Shown: positions 7,992-17,228, counted from the first letter of the stretch. The stretch: DNA of 25,318 nucleotides from Chloroflexi bacterium RBG_16_51_16 (GCA_001796785.1 MGNL01000123.1:1-25318); one strand, 5' to 3'. Made by a program: numbers and translations. Notes: a model not told the origin generated them from the sequence alone.

Positions 7992-8855
7992 TTATTTGAG
8001 AAGAAGGGGGATTTCCTCAGGATGCTTGGCAATTTTTACCCCAGCAGATTCCAGTGCTTTGATCTTGTCTGCTGCAGTCCCCGCTGATCCCTCGATGATG
8101 GCCCCGGCGTGACCCATACGCTTTCCAGGTGGAGCGGTCTGCCCCGCTATAAAAGCGACCACCGGCTTGGTCAGGTTCGCGGCGATATATTCAGCGGCTC
8201 TATCTTCATCCGTTCCACCGATCTCACCAATCAGAACTATTTTTTCTGTCTGAGGATCATGCTCGAACAGTTCAAGGACATCGATAAAATTCGTCCCATT
8301 GATCGGGTCGCCACCGATACCGACACAAGTCGATGCGCCCATTCCAGCCAGCGCCAACGCGTACAAGACTTCATAGGTCAGCGTTCCCGAACGCGAAACG
8401 ACACCGATATTGCCTGCCGAGGCAATATTCCCTGGAATGATGCCAACTTTTGATTCTCCAGGAGTTAATAACCCCGGACAGTTCGGGCCGACCAGTCTTA
8501 CTTTTTTTTGATCCAGGTAGTTACGAACCTGCATCATGTCCTGGACGGGCACGCCTTCGGTGATGCAAACGATGAGCGGGATCCCTGCATCAGTTGCCTC
8601 GAACATTGCGTCTGCTGCAAATCGTGCCGGCACGAAGATCACGCTCGTATTAACTCCAGTCGCTTCCATGGCTAATTTCACAGAATCAAACACCGGTATC
8701 TTACCCCCTAAGACCCACTCACCACCTTTTCCGGGCGTCACACCGGCTGCCACCTGCGTCCCGTATTGAATCATCTGCTCTGAGTGAAATAGACCCTCGT
8801 TGCCTGTAATTCCTTGCACCAACACGCGTGTGTTTCGATTAACTAGAATGCTCAT
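7992..8855 (-). CDS. sucD: Succinyl-CoA ligase (ADP/GDP-forming), alpha subunit
   Basis: A 287-residue alpha subunit of succinyl-CoA synthetase, which couples succinyl-CoA cleavage to nucleotide phosphorylation in the TCA cycle. It has an N-terminal CoA-binding Rossmann domain (VLVQGITGNEG), the PNCPG segment, and the phospho-histidine loop GHAGAII with H249 as the likely phosphorylated histidine. Length is normal. It follows sucC with a 16-bp gap, the usual sucC-sucD order in one operon. Confidence 0.97.
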   Translation of the reverse strand: MSILVNRNTRVLVQGITGNEGLFHSEQMIQYGTQVAAGVTPGKGGEWVLGGKIPVFDSVKLAMEATGVNTSVIFVPARFAADAMFEATDAGIPLIVCITEGVPVQDMMQVRNYLDQKKVRLVGPNCPGLLTPGESKVGIIPGNIASAGNIGVVSRSGTLTYEVLYALALAGMGASTCVGIGGDPINGTNFIDVLELFEHDPQTEKIVLIGEIGGTDEDRAAEYIAANLTKPVVAFIAGQTAPPGKRMGHAGAIIEGSAGTAADKIKALESAGVKIAKHPEEIPLLLK

Positions 8856-8871
8856 GATATCTCAACAAGTT

Positions 8872-10098
8872 TTATCGGACAGACCGGTTTTTCTGATGGT
8901 TCTTCGCAGGCGGAGCGCCAACTGGCACTACGGATTCCTGCATCACAGGTATCCGGGTGGAAGCAGTCTTACCAACCGCGGCAACAGCTTTTTTGGCAGC
9001 ATCGGCAAGCGTTTCAGCTGTGATCATCTTCGCATCCGCAAGCAGTTTGCGTCCCTCTTCCGCATTCGTGCCCACCAACCTGACGACCATCGGTATCTTC
9101 GGTTTTACTTCGTCCATTGCGGCCAGAATACCTCTTGCGACTTCGTCGCAACGGGTAATCCCGCCGAAGATATTCAACAGGATAGCGCGGACATTCGGAT
9201 CAGAGAGAATGATGCGCATCGCAGCGGCTACTTTTTCATGACTGGCACCGCCACCGATGTCAAGAAAGTTGGCTGGTTCGCCCCCGAACAGTTTTACGAT
9301 ATCCATACTTGTCATCGCCAAGCCGGCACCATTGACCATGCAGCCAATATTCCCATCTAATTTGATGTAAGAAAGGCCGTATTTGCGTGCGGTGGTCTCT
9401 TCTGGCGCCTCCTCGTCAAGGTCGCGCATCTCTGCAAGGTCAGGGTGCCTGAAGAGGGCATTATCATCGATGATCATTTTGCCATCCAAGGCGAGCAGCT
9501 TTTTCTCCTTGGTGATCACCAGGGGGTTAATCTCTGCGAGTGTAGCATCCGTCTCATGATAGATCTGCCACAAAGCCTGGGCGATCCTACCAAACTCCTT
9601 CCAATGGTCGCGAGGCAGGTCGATGGATGCAGCCAGGTCACGCGCCTGATAATCCCTCAAACCCAGGAGAGGATCGATATGGATTTGAATGATCTTTTCC
9701 GGGGTTTGAGCTGCCACCTCTTCAATCTCTATTCCGCCGGCCGACGAGGCGATCATGACCGGTTTCTTCTTGGCCCGATCATTAGTAATGGAAAAATAGA
9801 TTTCTGATTCGATCGCCGCCGCCTCATCAACAAGCACTTTACGAACCGGCAGCGATTTGATCTCCATTTCAAGAATTTGTGTGGCAAGCTGTTCGGCTTC
9901 CTCGGGATTTTTGGCCAGCTTTATCCCGCCAGCTTTCCCCCGGCCACCTACAAGCACCTGTGATTTAATAACAACGCGGCCACCGAGTTCTTCAGCAATA
10001 TGCCTTGCCTCTTGAGCGGTAGCCGCCACTCTCCCTTTCGGGATTGGTATGCCATATTTGGCGAATATCAATTTTGATTGGTATTCATGAAGTTTCAT
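8872..10098 (-). CDS. sucC: Succinyl-CoA ligase, beta subunit
   Basis: A 408-residue beta subunit. The N-terminal ATP-grasp domain begins MKLHEYQSKLIFAKYGIPIP and includes the GGRGKAGG loop; the C-terminal ligase domain carries NGAGLAMTSMD, LDIGGGA and FGGITRCDEVA. It binds nucleotide and forms the active site with SucD. It is about 20 residues longer than the usual 386-390, because a basic, proline-containing tail follows the KKAVAAVGK segment. AGGAAGA lies just upstream of ATG 10098, and an extended -10 promoter lies about 35 nt further up. Nucleotide specificity (ATP or GTP) cannot be read here. Confidence 0.97.
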   Translation of the reverse strand: MKLHEYQSKLIFAKYGIPIPKGRVAATAQEARHIAEELGGRVVIKSQVLVGGRGKAGGIKLAKNPEEAEQLATQILEMEIKSLPVRKVLVDEAAAIESEIYFSITNDRAKKKPVMIASSAGGIEIEEVAAQTPEKIIQIHIDPLLGLRDYQARDLAASIDLPRDHWKEFGRIAQALWQIYHETDATLAEINPLVITKEKKLLALDGKMIIDDNALFRHPDLAEMRDLDEEAPEETTARKYGLSYIKLDGNIGCMVNGAGLAMTSMDIVKLFGGEPANFLDIGGGASHEKVAAAMRIILSDPNVRAILLNIFGGITRCDEVARGILAAMDEVKPKIPMVVRLVGTNAEEGRKLLADAKMITAETLADAAKKAVAAVGKTASTRIPVMQESVVPVGAPPAKNHQKNRSVR

Positions 10099-10133
10099 AC
10101 TCTTCCTGATAGGGGAAATGTCAAAGCACGAGC

Positions 10134-10142
10134 ATTATACCA
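10134..10142 (-). promoter_or_regulatory. Extended -10 promoter of sucCD
   Basis: TGGTATAAT on the minus strand is a perfect -10 box with the TGn extension, which can work without a good -35. Predicted start near 10127 gives a leader of about 29 nt containing AGGAAGA before the sucC ATG. Confidence 0.65.
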
Positions 10143-10173
10143 CTCAGGTAATTTACATCCTCTCTGTCTGAAA

Positions 10174-13100
10174 TCATTCGACAGTGTGTGGAATTGAAAA
10201 TCGCATGATCCGGTTATACAACCCATCTGTGACCCAGATGTACCCATCCGGATCGATCGCGATCCCTGAAGCGAGACCAAATCCAGTCGAAGTATTATCG
10301 AAATCTCCCCAAACTCTTTCAAGCTCACCCTGCCCGTTGAATTCCATCACCCGAAAACCTTCAGGATCTGTGATGAAAACATGCCCATTGTTACCAACTG
10401 CAATAAATGGCTTGTTATCCAAAGATTGTCCAAACCATCCATAAACATCCCATTGCGAACTCGGGATGTAGTTTATTCCATCTTCGGAGAGTTGAAAGGA
10501 TTGAATCCTCTGATTCCACGTATCCGTCACAAAAACGCGGCCATCCTCGGATACTGCCACGCCTACCGGTTCGTCAAACTCACCCGCACCCAATCCAGCC
10601 GCCCCAAACTGAGTGATGTAATTGCCATCCGAATCAAATACGACAATCCGCTTATTGCCTGTGTCAGCGACGAATATCCGTCCATTTGAATCTATCGCCA
10701 GGCCGCGCGGTCCATAGAAGGATTCGGGAGTTTCGCCCTGTCCAAAGATACCCCACGCGTGAATAAATTTCCCGTCCGCTGTGAATTTTTGGATCCTGTG
10801 ATTCCAGGTATCCGTCACAAAGACAGATCCATCCGGATCAACGGCAATCCCCCAGGGTTCATTAAATGTGCCCTGGCTTACAGGGATAGATACTCCATCA
10901 GCAAAAGAACCCCAAGTATGGAGTATGTGACCGTCAGGATCCAGGTGAACCACCCTGTGGTTTCGCGAATCGGTTACATAAAGAGTCCCATCATTTGCAA
11001 ATGCCAGAGAGCGTGGTGCATTGAGGCCGATCGATACACTGAGTGTGTCGTCTGAAAGGATTCGATCTGCCGGCAGGATGATCGACTTGCCCTCGGTAGG
11101 ATCGACCTCCTCCTCCGTGGCAACCGGAGAAATTCCATAGTTCCAAATCTGGGAAGCAATATCTTTCCTAACGTACAACCGCATTTGATCGGAGGGCACC
11201 CAGGTAGTCAGTGTGAGGTCACTCCGTCCGATGGCTTGAGCGTACTCGGTGTAATCCCGGTCCAGCCAGATTTGAAAGATTCCCTCCCGGATTTTGGGAT
11301 TTAACAGCGCATTGCAGATCCGCGAATAATCCTTATTCTTTACCAACCTAAAAATACCCAAAATTCCTCTACAAGGATAATCTTCGGAAAATTCCACAGC
11401 TGGATCTCTATCACCCACCAAATTAAAATAATCCTGCATGGGCCACCACATACGGATGTAGTCCATCCGATAAAATCCGGAACCCAGAGCTGCATCGATC
11501 CGGTCAAAATTCTTCTGGTCAACAATAACCACGACTGAATCACGCAGGGAGCGAGTGGGCTCATCGAAGGAGCGTTGGTTGGTAAAATCTCTAAGATACC
11601 AGACGAAGGGCCATGAGACCCCGGTATCGGGTGCACTGGCGTCATACGCAACGACAGCACTCATCCCTCCGGTAGTCCGTTTTGAAATTTCCTCAGCCTG
11701 CTTGATCACTTCCTTAACTCCCCGGGCACCGTGAGCATAAACAAGAAACTCTGTCGCCTGATCATGGGCGATGTAAGCCGCCCTAAAAGAAGCCCGCATA
11801 GTCAGGATGACAAGCAGGAAGAAAAATGATAATAGAGTGAGCCGACCAATATCCTGGAAGGACCAGTTGCGCCAAGCGTAAAATATTGCCGCAAGGGTAA
11901 TAACAGATAAGATAAAGGGAAGAAGAAATGAAGAGGTTGCTTGTAGTTGAGCCAATTGCTTTCCCTGGAAAGGGGGATTGGGTCCCAACAAGGAGGAAAG
12001 AGCGCCAATCATCCCGGTGATAAGCAAAAAACCCAGGATTAAGGCGAGCCACATCCGCTTGTTAAAAAATCCCGACCAATTAATTCCTTCGATCAATTTA
12101 CCTACCGCCCAACCGGTCATGAGAATCAATGGCCAGGTCATATGAACGGTAAGCCAGGGCATCCTTTCACCGGCGTATGAATACGCGAGGATGCTGGTAA
12201 CGCTCCACCAGGTTAATAATCCGAAGGCAACGGGAAATTGTGCTCCTCCATTGTCAGGATCGGCTTCGATCTCCTGAGAAGGGGGTTTGTTTCTAATGAG
12301 TCCCATCGCTAGAGCGAGAATGAATCCCAAAGCTGGGAGAAATTCATAAATTGGTAGTTGAACAAGAATATAGTAATACCAGGGCTGGCTGCCTCGCTGC
12401 ACGCCTTGCTGCACCAACCAGTAACCAAGGGAGCCAAGAGTTCCGGTAAAAAAACCATCGCTATTGGTAAATACGGTTGTGTATAAAATTGTGAATGGGA
12501 CCCAGAAGACGAGTGCTACTTTCCACCACAGCTGCTTGTTCCAGGTGATACCGATAAGGAGAGATATGCCGAACATAAAGATCAATGCCGCACCGATCGT
12601 AAATAGAGCATTCTGATCCGCAGACATAGCCTGGACTTCAGCTGCCGTAGTCGGTATGGACACGTGGAGCCATCGTTCAGTACCCTTGATCATGAACGGC
12701 GCCAGCAGCGGTGTAACAAGCATCCCGGCGATCATTAATAGGTTGAAGGACCTGTGCTCGCGGATGCGCGTCCAGGAATACCCTTGGATCAACAAGAAGA
12801 TGGAAGTTATTGCAGTCAATAACGCGACAAGCAGGAGGATCGATGGAATGGAGAGTGTGGATATTTCAGGAGGCGAAAGCGGCAATATTGGGTGGGCTGG
12901 ATCTGCGGGAGCAGCTGTTTCAACACCGGTTACGATCTGTTGCTGCCGTGTGGCGAGGGCATAACCCACAGACGCAGCCACGAGCAGGACTGCCAATCCG
13001 AGCGAAAAAATAAAAGTTCGATACTCTTTTTCCTTGCCCGGCCAAGGTTGACGTGTGACGCGAGCAATGAAATAAATTGCAAGAAAAAGAAGAGCCTGGG

Positions 13101-13683
13101 CTGTGTATATGAAGGCTGTTTCCTTTGATACAAAATGAAGGACCAATGAACCTGCAAACATATACAGATATTTATTCTCCCCAGTTTCCAAGTGCCGGAG
13201 CATTACATACAACATAACTATGCCAGAGAAAGCTGCAAATGATTCGTTGCGGACATATCTTCCGTAATAAAGCATGTATGGTGAAATCACAAGCAGAAAA
13301 CCCGCGACCAAGGCGCCGACCTTTCCAAGGTAACGCCGCCAGTACCACATCATCCAGACGCAGGCGATGCTGAACAGAGCAGCGGGGATCCGGGATGTGA
13401 AATCGGACACACCAAGAATCAAATATACAAGCGAAAGAGCATGGAATTGAAAAGGTCCATGCATCATGGGTGAGTGTTGATAACCCTGACCACGGTACAA
13501 AAGCCATGAAAAATATGTGTGCAGGCTTTCATCATGGGACATTACCCGTGATCCAAGGTCGTAAAAACGCGTGGATATCGCCATCAGTATGACAATTATG
13601 AATAGAATGGCTTCAAGATTAAATACAGATGGCAGGGAGGGATGGATCGGACGGCTTATCCAGTTGTTTGATTTATTTTCCAT
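10174..13683 (-). CDS. TIGR03663-family membrane glycosyltransferase-like protein fused to a six-bladed NHL propeller
   Basis: A 1169-residue fusion. The N-terminal ~650 residues are multi-pass membrane sequence resembling the dolichyl-phosphate-mannose protein mannosyltransferase (GT-C) superfamily. Both invariant motifs of the TIGR03663 family are present: the DE dipeptide (D51-E52 in SHDES) and HGP (75-77 in MHGPF). A soluble region (about 660-880) follows, then six NHL-type repeats from about 885 to the end, each with a [VI]AxxxDGxxxVTDxxNxRI-like core (TDTWNHRI, ADTGNKRI, TDTWNQRI and others). That suits one closed propeller on the outer face. The likely job is transfer of a lipid-linked sugar at the membrane, but donor and acceptor are unknown. 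It lies downstream of rlmN with a 60-bp gap and may be co-transcribed with it. No strong ribosome site precedes the ATG. Confidence 0.9.
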   Translation of the reverse strand: MENKSNNWISRPIHPSLPSVFNLEAILFIIVILMAISTRFYDLGSRVMSHDESLHTYFSWLLYRGQGYQHSPMMHGPFQFHALSLVYLILGVSDFTSRIPAALFSIACVWMMWYWRRYLGKVGALVAGFLLVISPYMLYYGRYVRNESFAAFSGIVMLYVMLRHLETGENKYLYMFAGSLVLHFVSKETAFIYTAQALLFLAIYFIARVTRQPWPGKEKEYRTFIFSLGLAVLLVAASVGYALATRQQQIVTGVETAAPADPAHPILPLSPPEISTLSIPSILLLVALLTAITSIFLLIQGYSWTRIREHRSFNLLMIAGMLVTPLLAPFMIKGTERWLHVSIPTTAAEVQAMSADQNALFTIGAALIFMFGISLLIGITWNKQLWWKVALVFWVPFTILYTTVFTNSDGFFTGTLGSLGYWLVQQGVQRGSQPWYYYILVQLPIYEFLPALGFILALAMGLIRNKPPSQEIEADPDNGGAQFPVAFGLLTWWSVTSILAYSYAGERMPWLTVHMTWPLILMTGWAVGKLIEGINWSGFFNKRMWLALILGFLLITGMIGALSSLLGPNPPFQGKQLAQLQATSSFLLPFILSVITLAAIFYAWRNWSFQDIGRLTLLSFFFLLVILTMRASFRAAYIAHDQATEFLVYAHGARGVKEVIKQAEEISKRTTGGMSAVVAYDASAPDTGVSWPFVWYLRDFTNQRSFDEPTRSLRDSVVVIVDQKNFDRIDAALGSGFYRMDYIRMWWPMQDYFNLVGDRDPAVEFSEDYPCRGILGIFRLVKNKDYSRICNALLNPKIREGIFQIWLDRDYTEYAQAIGRSDLTLTTWVPSDQMRLYVRKDIASQIWNYGISPVATEEEVDPTEGKSIILPADRILSDDTLSVSIGLNAPRSLAFANDGTLYVTDSRNHRVVHLDPDGHILHTWGSFADGVSIPVSQGTFNEPWGIAVDPDGSVFVTDTWNHRIQKFTADGKFIHAWGIFGQGETPESFYGPRGLAIDSNGRIFVADTGNKRIVVFDSDGNYITQFGAAGLGAGEFDEPVGVAVSEDGRVFVTDTWNQRIQSFQLSEDGINYIPSSQWDVYGWFGQSLDNKPFIAVGNNGHVFITDPEGFRVMEFNGQGELERVWGDFDNTSTGFGLASGIAIDPDGYIWVTDGLYNRIMRFSIPHTVE

Positions 13684-13743
13684 TTATATCTTTGGTGTTT
13701 TCAGGGATTTAAATTCCGCCCAATTGTAATCGAAATGACCGCG

Positions 13744-14772
13744 CTAAATCACTGTACCAGCCAGCTGACCACAACCGGCATGGATATCGATACCCCTGCG
13801 GGCTCGGATCGTACAGGTTATCCCTGCATTTTCCAATATTGACTTAAAGAGGGTTGCGCGTTCAGCGGATGCAGGCGAGCCTGAGAAACCACTGGTCGGG
13901 TTCAAGGGGATCGCGTTCACGTGGCAGAGCAAAACCTTCAACATTTCCGCCAGGCGGGCAGCCACCTCAGTCGTATCATTAACGCCTTCGATCAATGCCC
14001 ACTCGAATGAAATCCGGCGTCCGGTTTTGTCTGTATAGTACCTGCACGCGTCCAGGACCTCGGTGATTGACCAGCGTTTGTTTACCGGCATCATCCGTGT
14101 CCGTGCGCCATCATCAACGGCGTGGAGCGAGATCGCCAGATTCACCTGCCTTTTTTCGTCGGCAAATCTTTTTATCATGGGTACGATCCCCACCGTGGAG
14201 ATCGTGAATCGCCTTGCACCCATGTTGAAACCATCCGGGTCATTGAGGGTATCGATCGCAGACAAGGAATTTTCGTAATTATGAAAGGGCTCGCCCATAC
14301 CCATTAAAACTACATTCGATAATTTTTTATTTTCTCGAAGCAGCTGGCGGGCCGTGTAGATCACCTGGTATACGATCTCACCCCGGGTAAGATTTCTCTT
14401 ATAACCCATTTGACCGGTAGCACAAAAAACACAACCCATGGCACAGCCTGCCTGAGTAGATATGCAAACCGTATTGCGACGATCATATCGCATGAGTACG
14501 GTTTCGATCAGATTTCCATCATTCAATGAGAAGAGTGTTTTAGTCGTTTTGCGATCACTGGAGGTTAATTCCCTGATCACGCCTAAACTCAGCCAATCCA
14601 TTTCCATATCCAGGCGATTTCGAGTAGCTGCCGGCAGGTTTGTAAATTCATCCGGTTGTGAAAACAAATTTTGGTATAAACCTCTCCACAACTGATCGGC
14701 GCGGTATTCAGATTCACCCCATGAGGAAAGCCTGACCTTAATCTCCTGAAAATCCAAATCGTAGATGTACAC
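13744..14772 (-). CDS. rlmN: 23S rRNA (adenine2503-C2)/tRNA methyltransferase RlmN
   Basis: A 342-residue radical-SAM enzyme that methylates C2 of A2503 in 23S rRNA and of adenosine 37 in some tRNAs. The cluster-binding CxxxCxxC is at C110, C114 and C117 (GCAMGCVFC). The two extra catalytic cysteines of the family are C103, seven residues upstream, and C334 near the C-terminus (HAGCGQL), with spacing matching the known enzyme. The N-terminal LDFQEIKVRLSSWGESEYRADQLW helix-rich region is also typical. The start is GTG 14772, only 2 bp after the stop of the phosphatase gene, so the two are translationally close. Confidence 0.96.
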   Translation of the reverse strand: MYIYDLDFQEIKVRLSSWGESEYRADQLWRGLYQNLFSQPDEFTNLPAATRNRLDMEMDWLSLGVIRELTSSDRKTTKTLFSLNDGNLIETVLMRYDRRNTVCISTQAGCAMGCVFCATGQMGYKRNLTRGEIVYQVIYTARQLLRENKKLSNVVLMGMGEPFHNYENSLSAIDTLNDPDGFNMGARRFTISTVGIVPMIKRFADEKRQVNLAISLHAVDDGARTRMMPVNKRWSITEVLDACRYYTDKTGRRISFEWALIEGVNDTTEVAARLAEMLKVLLCHVNAIPLNPTSGFSGSPASAERATLFKSILENAGITCTIRARRGIDIHAGCGQLAGTVI

Positions 14773-14774
14773 AA

Positions 14775-15563
14775 TCAGGCCAGCAGGTGAGTAAGGTCGT
14801 CTGCGATAAAATCCGGGGGAGGCATCCAGCGTTCAGCCTGATCTCTGGACGAAACCCCGCTCAAGACGAGGGCACAAAGGCATCCAGCTGCCTGGCCCGC
14901 AGCCATATCAGTTTCCAACCTGTCTCCTACAACCAGGGTTTCATCGTTCGAGGTTCCCAAATGTTCGAGCGCTATCTCAATGATCCGCGGATATGGCTTT
15001 CCCGCATAGATCGGTTCTATGCCAGTGGCGGTGGAAATAACCGATATCCAGGCGCCAGCTCCCGGGATCTCGCCCCGCGGGGTGGGGAAGGTTTTATCCG
15101 GATTAGTTCCATAAAATGGAATACCCTGCTTTACAAGCAAAGTCGCTTCGCGCATTTTTTCGAAATTGACCTGGCGATCCAGGCCGACAACAACTGCTTG
15201 TGCGTTCCCAGCATCCGCAATGGAAACCATTGAAAAATTCTTTTCCTGCAAGGCCTGGATTAACCCCGATTCACCAACAACAAATACCGGTCCCCCGGAT
15301 GGAAATTTGTGAGCTATCAGGTTAGCAACGCAAATCGCCGATGTGATCACCCGATCAGAAGTCACCTTGACCTTGAAGCTTGCCAATTTCTCAACATAGG
15401 CTTCCGGTGATAAGGTGGCATTATTCGTGGCAAAAACATATTTCAATTTTAACGATTCCATTCGGTCAAATATTGCTGTTAACTCACCGATGGGTACTTC
15501 TGACCTCCAGAGAACGCCATCCATATCTAAAATCATTGCTTTGATTTGTGACGGTAATTTCAT
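14775..15563 (-). CDS. HAD-superfamily phosphatase, NagD-like (subfamily IIA)
   Basis: A 262-residue phosphatase with all HAD motifs: the DMDGV nucleophile loop with D13 and D15, TNN (46-48), the AGKP lysine, and GDRLETD near residue 210. The large cap between motifs II and III places it with NagD and p-nitrophenylphosphatase/phosphoglycolate phosphatase-like proteins. The true substrate is not predictable. It precedes rlmN by 2 bp and is probably in the same transcript. No ribosome site is clear; a TAAGAT sequence lies 7 nt before the ATG, the same arrangement as before the polyprenyl synthase gene. Confidence 0.9.
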   Translation of the reverse strand: MKLPSQIKAMILDMDGVLWRSEVPIGELTAIFDRMESLKLKYVFATNNATLSPEAYVEKLASFKVKVTSDRVITSAICVANLIAHKFPSGGPVFVVGESGLIQALQEKNFSMVSIADAGNAQAVVVGLDRQVNFEKMREATLLVKQGIPFYGTNPDKTFPTPRGEIPGAGAWISVISTATGIEPIYAGKPYPRIIEIALEHLGTSNDETLVVGDRLETDMAAGQAAGCLCALVLSGVSSRDQAERWMPPPDFIADDLTHLLA

Positions 15564-15654
15564 GCTAAGTATCTTAACCCTAAATTTATCAGAGGATTAA
15601 ATCTATTAATATTCATGACCGGACGTGCCTTTGGAACTAAGGGCTAATGAAAAA

Positions 15655-16515
15655 TCAATTTTCAAATTTTGAGAAAAGGTAGTCGAGCACCGGTGCATCG
15701 ATCCAGCCTTCTTCAGGGTCTGCTCGCTCTTCAAAATTCTCATTACCAATGAATTGTTTGAGGGCTATCTGAGTCTTTTTATCAAATACTCCATCCGGTT
15801 CTCCATCGAGGTATTTCAATCGGATGAGTATTCGTTGGATACGATTTACAGTCTCATTGTGCAGTTGGATACGATCAGATTCGACGCTCTTACCAAAATA
15901 CAAGGAATGCAGTTCTAGGAGCTTGCCTAGTTCACGGACTGGATCCTCATGATCGTCGACTCGGTAATCGATCCAGCGGTCATTAAAACCGCCGTATCCT
16001 GAACTGGCTTTAACAACAATGATAGCAGCGGATTGGCGACCGCGTCTATCGCCACCGGCTCGGTCTCCAGCAACTAGAGCTGCATAGAGTCTTCCTGGAA
16101 GCTCATGTTTGGATTCCAGGAAACCATTTTCCATAGCCTTGACCACTTGGGCACCAATGAGGATATTCCCTTGAATCGCATATCCTTCACCGGTTAATCC
16201 GCCCGCCCATTGGTAACAAGCCTTTCCAGTAAACGTGGCTGCACGACCCAGCTGATCTACCAAACCAACCTGCCTGCTTTCTTTTCCAGGATCTTCATCA
16301 AGTAACCTTTTAATTACATCTTCGGCGGGAAGCCCCGAAGACATTAGTTCAATACCAATTGCTCCAAAGGAGGTATTGGCAAAGGATTGGGTCGCGACGA
16401 CACCGGAACCTGCTTTTGCCCATGGAACGACCGAACCAACAGCTGGAAATTTCGATGCTACGGCAACACCCCAAGACTGATCTGTAAGATCACAGGCTGC
16501 TATAGAAAAGGTCAT
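15655..16515 (-). CDS. DUF1028 protein with C-terminal peptidoglycan-binding-like domain
   Basis: A 286-residue protein. Residues 1-210 are a full DUF1028 domain (MTFSIAACD, GVAVASKFPAVGSVVPWAKAG, GNILIGAQVV, GDRRGRQSAAIIVV). This family is thought to adopt an Ntn-hydrolase-like fold with an exposed N-terminal Thr or Ser, but has no confirmed activity. Residues about 215-286 look like a putative peptidoglycan-binding domain found in longer members (INRIQ-type helix, LKYLDGEPDGVFDKKTQIALKQF). There is no signal peptide, so a cell-wall role is doubtful. It lies immediately after the clpP terminator and has a TATAAT about 28 nt before the ATG, so it is probably its own unit. Confidence 0.9.
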   Translation of the reverse strand: MTFSIAACDLTDQSWGVAVASKFPAVGSVVPWAKAGSGVVATQSFANTSFGAIGIELMSSGLPAEDVIKRLLDEDPGKESRQVGLVDQLGRAATFTGKACYQWAGGLTGEGYAIQGNILIGAQVVKAMENGFLESKHELPGRLYAALVAGDRAGGDRRGRQSAAIIVVKASSGYGGFNDRWIDYRVDDHEDPVRELGKLLELHSLYFGKSVESDRIQLHNETVNRIQRILIRLKYLDGEPDGVFDKKTQIALKQFIGNENFEERADPEEGWIDAPVLDYLFSKFEN

Positions 16516-16542
16516 CGTGGATCAGATCAAACCTTCCGAACG

Positions 16543-16548
16543 ATTATA
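16543..16548 (-). promoter_or_regulatory. Possible -10 element of the DUF1028 gene
   Basis: Perfect TATAAT on the minus strand, starting 4 nt past the U-tract of the clpP terminator and about 28 nt before the DUF1028 ATG. The 17-nt-spaced -35 position (CTTTCA) falls inside the terminator stem and is weak. Confidence 0.45.
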
Positions 16549-16552
16549 AGAT

Positions 16553-16590
16553 AAAAAAAAGACCCTGAAAGATTTATCCTTCAGGGTCTT
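16553..16590 (-). terminator. Intrinsic terminator of the tig-clpP transcript
   Basis: On the minus strand a 9-bp perfect stem (GACCCTGAA and its complement, extendable by AA/TT) with a 10-nt loop is followed by eight T residues. It lies 26 bp after the clpP stop. Confidence 0.93.
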
Positions 16591-16616
16591 GCATACGGGT
16601 AAATATTAAGAAGGGA

Positions 16617-17228
16617 TTACTGCTTCATCTTTTCCGGAGCTTCCAGGACTTGATCTACAACACCATAGGATACTGCGCCTTTGGCATCCAGGTAAAAATC
16701 ACGATCGGTGTCGCGTTCGATCACCTCCAGGGTCTGACCGGTATGACTGGCCAAGATTTCATTTAATAAGTATTTCTGGCGAATGATCTGCTTGGCGGCG
16801 ATTTCGATATCCGTTGCCTGACCTTGCGCACCGCCGAGAGGTTGGTGCATGTGGATCGTTGCATGTGGCAGGGCGTATCGCCTGCCTTTCGTGCCTGCGG
16901 TCAACAAGACTGTTCCAAAGGAGGCAGTAACGCCAACGGCAACGGTACTAATCGGATTGGAGATCATTTTCATGGTGTCATATATCGCAAATCCAGCGTA
17001 GATATGACCGCCAGGCGAATTAATGTACATTTGGATCTCTTTCTCCGAATCCTCATGATTCAAAAACAGTAATTGTGCGACAATGACATTAGCGACCTGG
17101 TCATCGATGGGGGTACCTAAAAAGATTATCCGTTCCTTGAGGAGCAGGGAGTATATATCGTAGGCGCGTTCCCCTCTGCCGGTTGATTCAATAACCATCG
17201 GAACAACATTCTTAAAATCTGGGATCAT
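16617..17228 (-). CDS. clpP: ATP-dependent Clp protease proteolytic subunit
   Basis: A 203-residue serine protease subunit that forms the double-heptamer chamber fed by a ClpX or ClpA/C unfoldase. The catalytic triad is S103 (TASFG), H128 (IHMHQP) and D177 (DRD), with exactly the spacing of the E. coli enzyme (25 and 49 residues). The oxyanion region INSPGG is at 70-74. The ribosome site AAGGAG lies 7 nt before ATG 17228. It is downstream of tig, the common tig-clpP arrangement, but clpX does not follow; a terminator does. Confidence 0.97.
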   Translation of the reverse strand: MIPDFKNVVPMVIESTGRGERAYDIYSLLLKERIIFLGTPIDDQVANVIVAQLLFLNHEDSEKEIQMYINSPGGHIYAGFAIYDTMKMISNPISTVAVGVTASFGTVLLTAGTKGRRYALPHATIHMHQPLGGAQGQATDIEIAAKQIIRQKYLLNEILASHTGQTLEVIERDTDRDFYLDAKGAVSYGVVDQVLEAPEKMKQ

